NCBI GenBank assembly: GCA_021521415.1
Contig: JAIQDT010010153.1
Span: 29,854 to 93,853, forward strand
DNA: 64,000 bases
DNA from: Bidens hawaiensis
Taxonomy: Eukaryota; Streptophyta; Magnoliopsida; Asterales; Asteraceae
Direction of reading: 5' to 3'
In this document: one piece after another, positions 37,789 to 49,583 of the stretch
Position numbering within the stretch: the stretch's first letter is position 1
How the letters are laid out: every line of letters starts with the position of its first letter
Program-made: the position numbers and the translations under genes
Notes under the pieces: generated by a model
Databases searched by the model: none
What the model was told of the DNA's origin: nothing
What the model saw: only the letters and a program-made list of their open reading frames with translations

Positions 37789-38448
37789 TGTAACATCACG
37801 GAAAAATTCGAGCCAAAAATGCCAAAATCCAAAGTCAAGGGACCAAATTAATTTCCAAACTCGGGGATTAAAAGTATAAATTCTATTTTTCGACCCATCG
37901 CAATACGCGATGGATCAGAAAAGAGACCCATCGCGTACCGCGATGGGTTGTCTGACACAATTGGACACGTGTGCCATGTGGCAGACGGTGGCACAATATG
38001 TCACCGCGTGTCACCACGTGGCAACACGGCCGCCATGTGTCGCCACGCGGCACAACGCCTGCCACGTGTCGCCACGTGGCAGGTCTACGTGGTGACTCAG
38101 GCGACCTACGTCGCGATACGTGACGGGCTTCCAAAATTTGTCTATAAATAGCAAGGTCTGGGTTCTCATTTTCCACACAAAAATCATTTCTGTACTCTCT
38201 CTCTAGCATCTCTCAAAGATATATAAACCCGACCCTCGATCCACCTCGAAAAGCGTGCCCCGATTCCTCGATTTCCGTTCCATACCTTGATAATCGTGCC
38301 ACCTCCCGACGAAGTTATAAGTAAGAAGGTGTTATTAGTGTGACGTCCGATGATCATCTCGAAATTCGTGTCGTGAAGATTTGGTGTCTCGATTAACGTG
38401 CCCAAGTGAAGAGTTGATCAAGCAAAGGTCGAAAGGAGATAAAATGGC

Positions 38449-41425
38449 TGTGAGAGCTGAGCCCCGATTCGGAAGCGTGAATATAGTCGTTACTATACGG
38501 TGTGGAGCTCGGGTCTAGGGTTGGGATCGAATCTCACTCGTATTCACTCTTGAAAGATGTTTGGATGGATGAGGTGTATTGAGAGAGAGCCTGATTTGAT
38601 TAACAAACAATAATAGGATGAAAAATTGTAATCAAAACACAAACAAGATAAAACTAGCAGTATGATTTCATTAGTCGAATGATTCTCATAAAGATGAACC
38701 ACTCATACATACATTCATACACACACAAGAAATATCAGCCGCCGCCAGGAGAGCTCATCCTGGAGGCGGAGACTCTCTCAAAGGGATAAAACCCTAAATC
38801 TCACACAAACACAATACAGTCACTTATACTAGACAAATGAATAAAAACATCTATTTATACTAGTCTAGCATTACTTGGTCTTCAAGCCATCCACCCTTGG
38901 TTGAGACCAAATAATATATTTTTCACCCACAAATTAATTCGATGCGTCGGTCTAAAACATAAGTTCCAACAATCTCCCCCTTAGACAGATGCCATCGAAT
39001 TTCTTCCATGATTACCTCATAACTCGTTGTCTTTTGTTGAAATTCTCCCCCTCACGTTAAGCTTCTCCCGTTGTTCATTTCGAATCATCACTCTTATATC
39101 ACTTTTGGATATAGTTGTATGGGCATATGAACGAGGCTTTGAACTTCAATGATCAACTTCAAGTAACAAGGTTATCACAAAAAGAAATAAACTCAATGTG
39201 ATCATCAAATAATCTTCAATTCTTAACTTGAGTCTTTTACTTGATTTGAAGCTAACCATTTGAAATGAAATTCAAAGATTTTTACTCCCCCAATTTCGTT
39301 GCAATTGTCTTTAATAAATTTGTCTTCAAATCAAGTGTGGGTGAAATAATCTTGACCATCCTTATCAAGATTGTAAAAATCTGAAAATAAACATATTCAT
39401 ATGTTGGTTGACACTAAAAGTGATTAAATCCGTAAGCTTGGTCAACACTTGTTCTTGTAAAGCTTTTGATGAAGTCGTGAAATTGGATGAGGTTTGAATT
39501 CCATAAGCTTGTTGATGATTGGAGAAAAATTACCAAAATACCCCTGGTATATATCTTCCGCAGAGAATATCTTCCGCACCAAAAATCTCAAAAGTTTCTT
39601 CAAAAGTTTGAAATGTTTCACAAACTCTGTTTCCTAGCACAAAGTGTGATTGGGAGCATTTTCCTAGCACAGAGTGTGCTGGGAGCACTCTTCTAGCACA
39701 AAGTGTACTCGGAAGCACTTTCCTAGCACAAAGTATACCCGGAAAGCAAAACACTTGTGAATTTTCAATTTTCAACTAGCACAAAGTGTGCCCGGAAGCA
39801 CTTTCCTATCACAAAGTGTACCCGAAAAGCAAAACACTTGTGATTTTTTTCAATTTTTTCACTAGCACAAAGTGTGCCCGGAAGCAAAAGTGTGCTCGGA
39901 TTACTTAGTGCTCGGAAACAAAAGTGTGCTCGGATTACTTAGTTCTTTTTCATTTTCCACCAAACATGCTCGGAAGCAAAAGTATGCTCTCGGGAGCAAC
40001 GGTGTGCTCGACACAAACTTGAGTTTTCTCTTCACAAGCATAATTGTTCAAGACAAAAGCAAAGTATGCTCGAAAAAGAGTCTGCTCGAATAAATAACAA
40101 AGTTTGTTCGAGACTTAAAGAAGATAGTTTTCTTGAGAAGACAAAGGATATGCTCTGGGTTTCACAAAGTGTGATCGAATTTGATGTGCTCGATATAAGA
40201 TGTGCTCGAAATAACCTGCGCTTGAGCCAAACAAAGATGTGCTTGGGCAAAACACCTCCTGTGCTCTAAGCAACACTTAGTCATTTTCCATACTCGAGTT
40301 CAGTATTATATGATCATAGTATGCTCGAGACACCAAAACTTCATTTCTGCATAATCAGTTACTGATTTGCCCTTGCAGAACCTGCTTGAATATTCACTTC
40401 GCATCTGCTGCAACAAACCATAATGATATTGCCTCTAGTACATGTTCATTTCTGACTTGTATATTCTCCATACCATTTTGTACCAGTGGCAATGTTTGTC
40501 TACCAAATCATGTACAGTTCGAGCAGCACAAATAACATAAACAATAACGAGCACACATAAACCCTAATTTTTAGATCTGGAAACAAGTATCATAATCTGA
40601 AATTAATCATTGTAGCAATATCCACGCTATCTCGAAATCAAAGAAACCTATCTTCATATCATAATCAACCTTTTCAGATCTGGGAATCATCAAATGAACA
40701 GTGTTGCCCCAAAACGAGCCAAATAACACTGTTACATCAGATCTGGACCGTTCTGACCGAATAAACATGAAATTGATGTTGGATCTCCAAACGAGTCATC
40801 AACCCAAACATCAATCCATAACGTCCATGGTGGATTCAAGAGCGAAATGAATCTGTTCAGCGGTTAGTCTGAATGATTCGGTAACCCCGCTCTGATACCA
40901 ATTGTGAGAACCGAGCCCGGTTGCGGAAGCGTGAATAATCGGTATTAACGATGGAGCTCGGATCCGGGTTAAGATCGTAACACGTATTCACTCTTGAACG
41001 ATAATAATGGACGGATGTGGAGAGTTCGTTTCGATTAACAATAATCAATAAAGTAGGATGAACAATTATATGTAATCGAAACACAATAGATAGATTTAGT
41101 AGTATGATTTCATTAGTCGAATGATTCTCATAAAGATGAACCACTCATACATACATTCATACATACATTCATACACACACAAGAAATATCAGCCGCCGCC
41201 AGGAGAGCTCATCCTGGAGGCGGAGACTCTCTCAAAGGGATAAAACCCTAAATCTCACAAAAACACAATACAGTCACTCATACTAAACAAATGAATAAAA
41301 ACATCTATTTATACTAGTCTAGCATGACTTGGTCTTCAAGCCATCCACCCTTGGTCGATACCAAATAATATATTTTTCACCCACAAATTAATTCGATGCG
41401 TCGGTCTAAAACATAAGTTCCAACA
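38449..41425 (-). mobile_element. Non-autonomous LTR retrotransposon H (2977 bp), minus strand
   Basis: Two LTRs of 523 bp (38449-38971 and 40903-41425), TGTGAGAGCTGAG... to ...AAGTTCCAACA, with perfect target duplications ATGGC (38444-38448 and 41426-41430). The minus strand has a PBS TTGGTATCAGAGC (40889-40902) beside the right LTR and a purine-rich tract (complement of ATCTCCCCCTTAG, 38972-38984) beside the left LTR. TATAAATA on the minus strand lies in both LTRs (near 38852 and 41306). The 1.9-kb interior has no gag or pol, so it must borrow proteins, presumably from a Copia relative. Confidence 0.93.
39636..40266. repeat. Array of AGCACAAAGTGTGCTCGGA words inside H
   Basis: About 20 diverged copies of a word with core AGCACA-AAG-TGTGCT, an inverted repeat, mostly followed by CGGA or CGAA. 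The first part (39636-39880) is nearly tandem at a spacing of about 40 bp; later copies are scattered. Not coding. Confidence 0.88.
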
Positions 41426-41605
41426 ATGGCGTTGAAGTGCTGCTCGATTTTCTAGGGTTTTATAAGCCAACCAAGGTATGCATAATGCCCGAATAAAATG
41501 ATAAAATATTATAAAGGCTTAATACCCTATGTCGAGGTTATACTCGATACCTCGATAAACAAAAGAAAATATAACAAAGAAAGAAAAAGAAGAGAAAAGA
41601 AATAT

Positions 41606-42037
41606 TGTAGGTTCCCTGGATGGATCGCACGAGATATCTCGATCTACTCAGGTGCGGAATCCCTGCGTAGATCGTTACGAGTATAGAACACGAATCACAC
41701 GAACACACGAACCGAACACACGTTATATAATAACTCAAACACGTGATACGATATCACTATTACAGACACACGTTACAGCTCTCGTAACAACTCAAACAAA
41801 CTAACACGAACAACTGATTAGAACTTCTCAAACCAAGCCGTAACCTAGGTATATAAATACACGACAACTTCGCCTGGCATATTCAGGCGAAGTTGTCCAT
41901 AACTTCGCTTGACTAACAAGTACGCCTAAACAGCGAACTTGTCAGTAACTTCGCTTAAGACATATATAAAACATAATTAACATTACAGACTCGATTACAG
42001 ACACTAGACTATGAACTACTGACATTATGCACCAACA
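41606..42037 (-). repeat. 3' LTR of F (432 bp)
   Basis: It begins TGTAGGTTCCCTGG and ends TGCACCAACA on the plus strand. A purine tract on the minus strand (complement of GACTCCCCCTTGG, 42038-42050) follows. It contains GGCGAAGTT/AACTTCGCC words (41871-41960). It shares ends and layout with the other two F LTRs but is clearly diverged from them in the middle. Confidence 0.88.
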
Positions 42038-42121
42038 GACTCCCCCTTGGCAGTAGCTTCATGTCTTGATCTTCAAGCACGTGACTTGTAACCTTCAATC
42101 TCTTTGTCTTCATGCATGTAC

Positions 42122-45052
42122 TCATTCTCTCACACATACCGTGACTACTCGCTGATATTTCCTCGCTTCGTCTTTCCAAGCAGGAATATAAAATATCTTC
42201 TTTTCATTTAACACCTGCAGATCAGTTTTCGATAAATTAACAAGATGCATCGGATCATACACTCTTAGCACTTCTTGTTCGTCTTCGTCTTCCATCACGG
42301 CTTCAGCAGTCTGGCAATCAACATACCACCATTTAAGGTTCTTTAACACATCCTTGGGCATTGTCTTCATCGGCACATCTTTAAGACACCGAATCGGTTT
42401 GTACTTCATTACCATCCAAGGCTTGCCATCTGCTCTCATTCCCCTTTCTTTATCTTCCACTAGCTTTCCCTTCTGTGGCTTTAATAACTCAAACTTCTTT
42501 TCTTTAATACTTTCTTTCCACACGATCTTCCCAATAACTCTGGCCATGTTGTCGTCACTTCTATTAATCAACCCCAATCTAGCCAAATCCTTCACCTCAC
42601 ATTCAGGCAATGTATTGAGAGATCTCAACGTCCTCTTAAAGTATTGGATCCCATCATATCTTTTCACCACGAACACTTTTAACTGTTCATCATATAGCCA
42701 ACAGATAATTCCTTTCTTTGATTCAGCATAGCCTTTGATATTATAACTTTTCTTGAACATGGTTGGAACAGCAGGCTTCTTAGTTTTGATAAACCAATGA
42801 GCATAGCCTTCCTTCCATCTAGGCTGCTCCTCCCATTCTGTATCATCACCTGCTGTGTCTTGACATACATCTGACTTTTCAACTTCAGGGATCTCGTGTT
42901 CAACATTCTCCTCAACTATTTCACCCTCTTCAACATCATCTTCAATCACTATTTCAGCACCAATCTTTTCAATCTCCTCAATTGGCAGCACATCATCATC
43001 AAACAACACATCATCACTAAACATATCATCATCTAATTCTTTCAAAGCATCAATCACATCATCTCCCATTTCTTCATCATCAACCATCACCACCTCATCA
43101 CCACCAGAACTGCCAGCCGCACCTGCAGACTCCCCCTCAGCTGTGGAAGTCCCAAGAGCTTGAGTAGTTCTTGGCAACTCACCACCTGCACCTTTCGATG
43201 CATTGGGATCATCGTCTCTATCATTTCTCTTCTTTATCCTTAACTCGTCGCCTTTACAGGCTGTCTCCCCCTGAGATGCCAAGAACTCCTTCATAGCATC
43301 CATAATTCTCCCATGTTCAACCAGGAGGGACGACTGTAGTTGATTTTCTGCTACTAGGCGTTGAATAGCCTGGGTCTGGACAAGATTCACCCTTGATTGT
43401 TCTGCCACGACCCGCTCAAGTGCAGCTATTCTCTCCGAGTCTGAGAGGGTTGCATCGAAATCAAACCTCATGTGAGATGTGTCTTGAGTATACTCAGCAG
43501 GGATTTCGAATGAAACCGGGACATCAGAAGCAGCTGTGGACGTAACCGCAGGTGGTAACGTGACCGACAACCATGCAGTTGCAACGACTGTAGACTCAAT
43601 AAATCGTGCAACAACCTCCGACGGAGTAAGCGTTGGAGGCGGCAACGATACAATCTCTGGAGTCGTCATCTGTAGTGTGATGGATGGGATGCCGAAAGCT
43701 GATGTAGCCACCACGGGAACATCCGCGGCGCTTAAACTTGTAACCTGTACAGATGTAGGAACAATCGACATACCTGACAGTGCGGATGGAGCGAAACGTA
43801 CAACTCTTGAAGTCTCTCCAGCTCCCATACCTGCACCTGTCCTTTCCCGTCTTGAACGTTTGATCAGTTTGTGAATATCTTCTTCTTCTTCTGACTCACT
43901 ATCATCAACTGCCCTCTTTCTCTTCCCAACCGTCCTCTCTCGAGTCACCAACATCCGTCTAGCTTCATTCATTACAGCATCAAGATCTGAGTCAGCCACC
44001 GTCGTAGCTGCTCTAGTAACATTCACTTCCCTAACCTGTGCAGCAGAGACCTGCACCTCTTCTTGTGGATCAAACCGGTCCATGTCGAAGAATCCTTGGC
44101 CGCCAAATGCAGCATCAAGGTCTACATCCTCCTCAGCCGATACAACAGGCACAGCAGGTACATCTCGAGTTGCTCCTGCCTGTCGTGGTTGAGGGTCTCT
44201 GAACTCATCCCCAGTAGCAGGAACATACTCCGGGTTGATTAAATACCCAAACAGTGGAGTATGCCTCGGACGCAGCTCAGGCTTGCTTCTCGCACTCGAA
44301 GTCCGGCATTGAGCAAAGATCCGTTTGCTCACACTCTCCACGTATCGTATTGGACGTCTTTGAGGCAACGTGAGAGCAACCTGATTCAAGATCATCTGAA
44401 TGAATCTTGGATACATAATGAACCGCTCACGAGCCATCGCTCTCCTCTGCCTATCGATCTCATAAAAGACCATCTGACTGAAGCTATAACGTTTGTTATA
44501 AGTCAGAGCAGTCATTGCGGACTGCATGGTCGCACCCATCCCGTCAGTGCCCGCCTTCCTCCCTGACATGCAGACAATCATTACGTGCATGAGGAAGCGC
44601 CACTGATCGAGTAGGAAACCCTTCCTCCTCTGAGTATCACCTAATGGACCAGAATAGCCCATTCGGAGAAACGCTCCATCACGGAACGGAGCCACAAACT
44701 CTGTAGGGTCATCCCTAGTCTCCTCACCGAACCGTAAAGCCACCCGTATTTGTTCAGATGAGAACTGAACCTCTTGATTGTTGACGGTTGCTCGCATAAC
44801 CGGGGGCTCAACGCGGCAATCGTATTCCACAGTCTGCCAGAAATCCTCGATATTGGGTAAGGAAATCGGCAGAGTCGTAGTGATAGCGTGGAATATCCTC
44901 GAGCGAATGAGGAATGTGATTATCTCGCGGTAATCCTCAACACCGCTCGCTTCCGGGTCTAAGGTGATATACATGTTATGACCCGGGAAGAATTGCCTCT
45001 GATTATCTCCATCGTCTCCTCCAGCACCTCCAGCACCTGCTACTGCAGCCAT
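42122..45052 (-). CDS. 976-aa extra ORF downstream of Copia pol in F (function unknown)
   Basis: The longest intact ORF in the window, in sense orientation between the Copia RNase H remnant and the 3' LTR, the place of the additional ORF in some plant Copia lineages. It starts MAAVAGAGGAGGDDG. An N-terminal globular region spans about 20-260 (FLIRSRIFHAITTTLP, DQWRFLMHVMIVCMSGRKAG, MYPRFIQMILNQ). A bipartite basic signal lies near 375-400 (KRKRAVDD, KLIKRSRRER), a coiled coil about 535-580 (ERIAALERVVAEQ), a strongly acidic segment about 655-730, and a Trp/Lys-rich C-terminal domain about 745-976 (EGYAHWFIKTKKP). No transmembrane helix or signal peptide is evident, so it is not envelope-like. 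The nuclear-localisation-like motif suggests a nuclear role, as inference only. Confidence 0.85.
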   Translation of the reverse strand: MAAVAGAGGAGGDDGDNQRQFFPGHNMYITLDPEASGVEDYREIITFLIRSRIFHAITTTLPISLPNIEDFWQTVEYDCRVEPPVMRATVNNQEVQFSSEQIRVALRFGEETRDDPTEFVAPFRDGAFLRMGYSGPLGDTQRRKGFLLDQWRFLMHVMIVCMSGRKAGTDGMGATMQSAMTALTYNKRYSFSQMVFYEIDRQRRAMARERFIMYPRFIQMILNQVALTLPQRRPIRYVESVSKRIFAQCRTSSARSKPELRPRHTPLFGYLINPEYVPATGDEFRDPQPRQAGATRDVPAVPVVSAEEDVDLDAAFGGQGFFDMDRFDPQEEVQVSAAQVREVNVTRAATTVADSDLDAVMNEARRMLVTRERTVGKRKRAVDDSESEEEEDIHKLIKRSRRERTGAGMGAGETSRVVRFAPSALSGMSIVPTSVQVTSLSAADVPVVATSAFGIPSITLQMTTPEIVSLPPPTLTPSEVVARFIESTVVATAWLSVTLPPAVTSTAASDVPVSFEIPAEYTQDTSHMRFDFDATLSDSERIAALERVVAEQSRVNLVQTQAIQRLVAENQLQSSLLVEHGRIMDAMKEFLASQGETACKGDELRIKKRNDRDDDPNASKGAGGELPRTTQALGTSTAEGESAGAAGSSGGDEVVMVDDEEMGDDVIDALKELDDDMFSDDVLFDDDVLPIEEIEKIGAEIVIEDDVEEGEIVEENVEHEIPEVEKSDVCQDTAGDDTEWEEQPRWKEGYAHWFIKTKKPAVPTMFKKSYNIKGYAESKKGIICWLYDEQLKVFVVKRYDGIQYFKRTLRSLNTLPECEVKDLARLGLINRSDDNMARVIGKIVWKESIKEKKFELLKPQKGKLVEDKERGMRADGKPWMVMKYKPIRCLKDVPMKTMPKDVLKNLKWWYVDCQTAEAVMEDEDEQEVLRVYDPMHLVNLSKTDLQVLNEKKIFYIPAWKDEARKYQRVVTVCVRE

Positions 45053-47142
45053 ATCTGCAACAAACGAACCAAGTTAGATAAACGTTAAGGCATAACACAA
45101 GTTCGCTTGTTACCATGAGCGAAGTTGTGAAAATCTGTATAAGCGAAGTTAAAGGTGGGGAGAAGTTGGGCACAACTTCGCTTCAACTTTAAGTTCGTCT
45201 AATAAACAATAATTAAAAAAGGGTCCAGGCGAAGTTAGTGATAACTTCGCCTCACCACAACATCGCCTCAGGCGAAGTTGAGCCTCAGGCGAAGTTACGG
45301 ATAACTTCGCCGAAACCCTAAGTTCGCCTGAAACTGAATCGGCGACAGTAAGATCGATTCAACATCGAAAATCTGGTGTTTCGGTCAATTTTGACGATTA
45401 AGAACTCCCAAACACAAGATATTAAGGATATTTAGACGATCAGGTTGTTCATGAACACGTAAAAACACGCTTTAAAATCCGGTTCAAAAATCCGTCGGTC
45501 CGAGGTATCGAAACAAGTCGAAACGACCTTTGATAAGCATTGACAACACGATGTACGACACCACGAACCTTGAAATCGAAACGAAATCTGGAAAAAAGAA
45601 CAAGGAATTGGAAAAACAACAAGTTCGCTGAAAACTGGTTAAGTTCGCCGGAATAAGTTCGCTTAGATCTGTGAATAATGAATCGTTTGACCTTTGAAAA
45701 TCCTTATATAGGGGCGGAGTTATACAGGCGAAGTTACGGTTAACTTCGCCTAGGCGAAGTTATTCACAAGTTCGCATGTTTAACAACTTCGCCTATATTT
45801 ACAAAATCAACCCTTATAATTTGAACATTTTGCAATTAACTTTTAAAATTTCCCTTTCAGAATTAAATAACACGATCAAGTCCAAGTAACCAGTTATAAA
45901 ATCATAAACTACCTAAGTACGAAAAACTTTTAAAAAATTAAAGTACAAGGGATCAAATTTCAGTCTCGATAGGGACTACTACGTTTTAGAAAAGATCCGA
46001 ACAGGAATCATACTAACTACGTGACTGTCACATAGATCCATGTTTAGCTGTAGTATGACATAAAGAAACAGGTTGTAAGCAGGTAAATAACTTAAGATGG
46101 TTTTCATCGTTTCAGTGATACGAGTTAAGTTCAATTAAGCTCAAAATTTAAGTGGGCAACAACTCAGAGATTATGATGCCTCCTATCTATTCTCAAAGCG
46201 TATTTGGCTTTCCCCAAGTCACCCCGAATTGACTTCGACCCGTAGTGTCTGATTAAGTTTGTAAGTACTCTTCATCTGCTTCCCGTTCTCTTTCTTACTC
46301 CATGATTGAGAAGTCTTGACATTTTCAGCTCTTAGAGTGTTTCAATAACTCATATATTATTTTTTTTTTTTTTTAATAAACATTTGCATAGACTTCAGAG
46401 TAGTAATCAACTGCAAGTCCCGAATCTGGATCACTGCAGTTTCTTCACACACTATCTTTACGGGAATCAGAACACTAACAGGCTCGTGTATGACTGGGTA
46501 ATCGCTTTTCTGCCTATCATTCGGAAAGATATATATGAAGACATGCAAAACTCTTAAGGAGTTTCCACGTAAAATCGAGTAGATATAGTTTGTATCACAT
46601 CTACTTTTACGCACCATAAAAAGTTACCATGACATACTATGACTGTTCTAAAGCCTTTTAAGCCTAATAACTTCACTAGTTAAGCACACAGAATCAGTAT
46701 ATGTATCATTTTCCAAGGTTGGATCAATTTTCTGTTAAAACATAGCAAATAGAACTTCTTACGAAGTAGTAGACTTGAAAAATAATTTCATTTCCCAAAA
46801 AGAAAAATTTTAACATCAATCGCCCCAACCAAAACAAAGTCTTCAGGTAAACGGCTATCCCGAAGATCCAATGGATCAGCTGGACCGACCACATACTAGT
46901 ATGTGTCCTTCTAACTAAGTATGATCGACTAATTTTAAGCAAAAGAATGAAAACACATCATAAACCGCCCCGGTCACTTTCAGTCATCTTGTTAATGACT
47001 ATCCGCATATTCTACAAGTAGAAATGAGGACCAAACATATCCTAAGACATGTCCTTCAAACTGAGGCAACCGACATAATTCTAAGCGATAGTGACCTTCT
47101 TTTTTTTTTTTTCCTTTTTTTTAATAAACATAAAAAGCATGG
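45053..47142. other. Spacer of F between pol remnant and the 976-aa ORF, with GGCGAAGTT word array
   Basis: 45100-45790 holds about 20 copies of AACTTCGC(C/T) or its inverse GGCGAAGTT, often paired as palindromes (near 45229-45250 and 45292-45312). On the minus strand this is directly upstream of the ORF start, where its leader or promoter would lie. 45800-47142 has poly-T runs (46358, 47099) and no recognisable coding region. Confidence 0.8.
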
Positions 47143-47427
47143 TTACTCGGGATTGATCATCCCATTCAACTCAATAAGGTTTTGAAATCTTGATTTGTCA
47201 AACGCTTTAGTATATAAATCAGCGAAATTATCAAGCGTATCACCTTTTCAAGCACAATCAATTTCTTCTCAGCACAATCCCGTATAAAATGATGACGTAT
47301 GTCAATATGTTTAGTTTTACTGTGCTTCACGGGATTGTTAGTTACTGAGATAGCAGCTGTGTTATCAATGCAAATAGGAGTAAGTAAGAAATTCAGACCA
47401 TAGTCGCGCAACTGTTGTTGAATCCAA
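47143..47427 (-). pseudogene. pol: Copia RNase H C-terminal remnant
   Basis: The minus strand reads QQQLRDYGLNFL, CIDNTAAISVTNNPVKHSKT and KHIDIRHHFIRDC, the hallmark end of Copia RNase H. After a one-base frameshift near 47245 it continues NFADLYTKAFDKSRF and QNLIELNGMINPE to a TAA at 47143-47145. All upstream pol and gag are missing. At 47428 it joins a 36-bp segment copied from the 976-aa ORF. Confidence 0.93.
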
Positions 47428-47463
47428 CTTGGGCATTGTCTTCATCGGCACATCTTTAAGACA
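47428..47463. repeat. 36-bp segment duplicated from inside the 976-aa ORF
   Basis: CTTGGGCATTGTCTTCATCG and the following 16 bases are identical to 42353-42388 and in the same orientation. Here the segment bridges the RNase H remnant and the degraded primer-binding site at 47466-47479. Confidence 0.93.
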
Positions 47464-47479
47464 ATGCTCTGATACCTCT

Positions 47480-47996
47480 TGTAGGTCCCCTCGGGGGCGT
47501 TGCCGATCGATACGAGATCCGCACGAGGTCTAGGAGTGCGGAATCCTCCTAGACTCGTTTATGGTGTAGAAGACGAAGAACACGATTACACATACACAAA
47601 CACAAGAACAAACACACGAACGGGATAAAACACATCTGCAGATCTTTATAATATAAAAATCAAACACGTTACATACCGTAACATAAACAGAAACACGTCC
47701 GACCCGAGGTGAGCTCTACCTCGGGTCGTCCCTCACGACACTTCCTCTCTTTTACTCTTTAGACAAATGAACTATAACACAATTACTCTTATTATCTGGA
47801 TTCCCTAAACCTAAACAAGACACACGTACATATATATATAAAACATTCTCGGGCCTGGGCTTCAGTAGGCGAAGTTGTTATAACTTCGCCTATGGCAGAA
47901 GTTGTTACAACTTCGCCTACGGCGAAGTTGTTCTAACTTCGTACTTCGTTTCCGCTGATCAGAATTGCATAGCGACGGTCACAAAATGCACCAACA
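47480..47996 (-). repeat. Middle LTR of F (517 bp)
   Basis: It begins TGTAGGTCCCCTCGG and ends TGCACCAACA. It is near-identical to 49127-49588 but has an extra block of GGCGAAGTT palindromes (47866-47945), including a perfect one with 11-bp arms TAGGCGAAGTT/AACTTCGCCTA. To its left is a PBS-like stretch reading AGGTATCAGAGC on the minus strand (one mismatch); to its right is a purine tract (complement of GTCTCCCCTTTG). Confidence 0.92.
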
Positions 47997-49111
47997 GTCT
48001 CCCCTTTGACCGTTGCTCTCAATTCTAACAAACACAAAAGATCATCTGTTACACGACATGCACCAACAGTCCCCCTCTTAACTGATGATCTTCTGTTTGC
48101 AGTCAACCAGCCGTGTCTGAATCTGTCATGTTGCTTCACAAATCTACCAATCACCCAGCGTCTTCCATATCAGATCTCCCCTTCAGTGTAAGCTTCTCCG
48201 ACAATATCGATTGAGGTCTTTGAAATGCATGCATCCTCGTGCCAATAGATCATCTCAACCAATCACGTGAGTCCATCTGACTTCACCAACACGTGAAGTT
48301 GGGCTTCCTCCACAACTTCACCAACTCGTCGGCATACGATAAGGTTTAATCTTCAACTACTCAACATCAAGTGATCAATTTCATCACAAAACCACCTTGA
48401 CAGAATCTAACACATGACCATTAATCCGAAGCATCTTCAATCACCAGGGATAACGATCAAGAACATAAACACTTTAGTTCCCGATTAAATCCAACTTGTT
48501 CCAGAATTTTCACTCTAATAAATAAGCATCACGTTTCAGGATCCAATTCTCGAACGCCTTGAAAATAACATAAATAATATGCTCTGACCGCAATCCAGTA
48601 ATGACGAAACCTTCAGTTCAATTTGACTTTCTTCAGTTGGTCAACCTCGAACAACAACAATTTCATTGCCCACAAACACCCGAATATGTGTCAATATCCA
48701 GTTTCAAACAATATCCCATTCACAAAGTCAACTCCATATCCAGAGTTGACACGTATTTGTTCACACGTAAGACCAAGATATAACAAGTTTCACTCGTTGA
48801 CGGAACAACGTCTTCGGTCTCACAATAATCGTGTACACCTGGCCATACAGACGAAAACTCCAAAACACTCTTTTTTTTTTCTCGTTAACTTCGCCTAAAG
48901 TCAACTTCGCTTGTCCATAACTTCGCCTGGCTATAACTTCGTTTGGCTGCTAACTTCGCTGGCCAATAACATCGCCGAAACCCTACGAACAGTGACAGCA
49001 ACTTCGTCTGAATCCCATAACTTCGCCTGCGGCGCTGTTCAGCCAAGAACGCATCAGATTCGTGCCAGAAACACCAAAACGCCGATCTCGAACCATAGCA
49101 TAAGAGCCTAA
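47997..49111. other. Non-coding interior of the right half of F
   Basis: 1.1 kb without gag or pol motifs. The left end has a polypurine-like tract (minus strand); the right end (48885-49030) has seven AACTTCGC(C/T) words close together. The size and lack of genes resemble a terminal-repeat-in-miniature or internally deleted element. Confidence 0.7.
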
Positions 49112-49112
49112 G

Positions 49113-49583
49113 GCTCTGATACCACTTGTAGGTCCCCCCGGGGGCTTCGCCGATCGATACGAGATCCGCACAAGGTCTAGGAGTGCGGAATCCTCCTAGA
49201 CTCGTTTATGGTGTAGAAGACGAAGAACACGATTACACATACACAAACACAAGAACAAACACACGAACGGGATAAAACACATCTGCAGATCTTTATAATA
49301 TAATAATCAAACACGTTACATACCGTAACATAAACAGAAACACGTCCGACCCGAGGTGAGCTCTACCTCGGGTCGTCCCTCACGACACTTCCTCTCTTTT
49401 ACTCTCTAGACAAATGAACTATAACACAATTACTCTTATTTTCTGGATTCCCTAAACCTAAACAAGACACACGTATATATATATAAAACATTCTCGGGCC
49501 TGGGCTTCAGTAGGCGAAGTTGTTACAACTTCGTACTTCGTTTCCGCTGATCAGAATTGCATAGCGACGGTCACAAAATGCAC

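Noticed and set aside
42122..45052. The 976-aa ORF as an envelope-like protein
   Set aside because: No signal peptide or transmembrane helix could be seen. It is highly charged with nuclear-signal-like motifs, so position alone does not support env.
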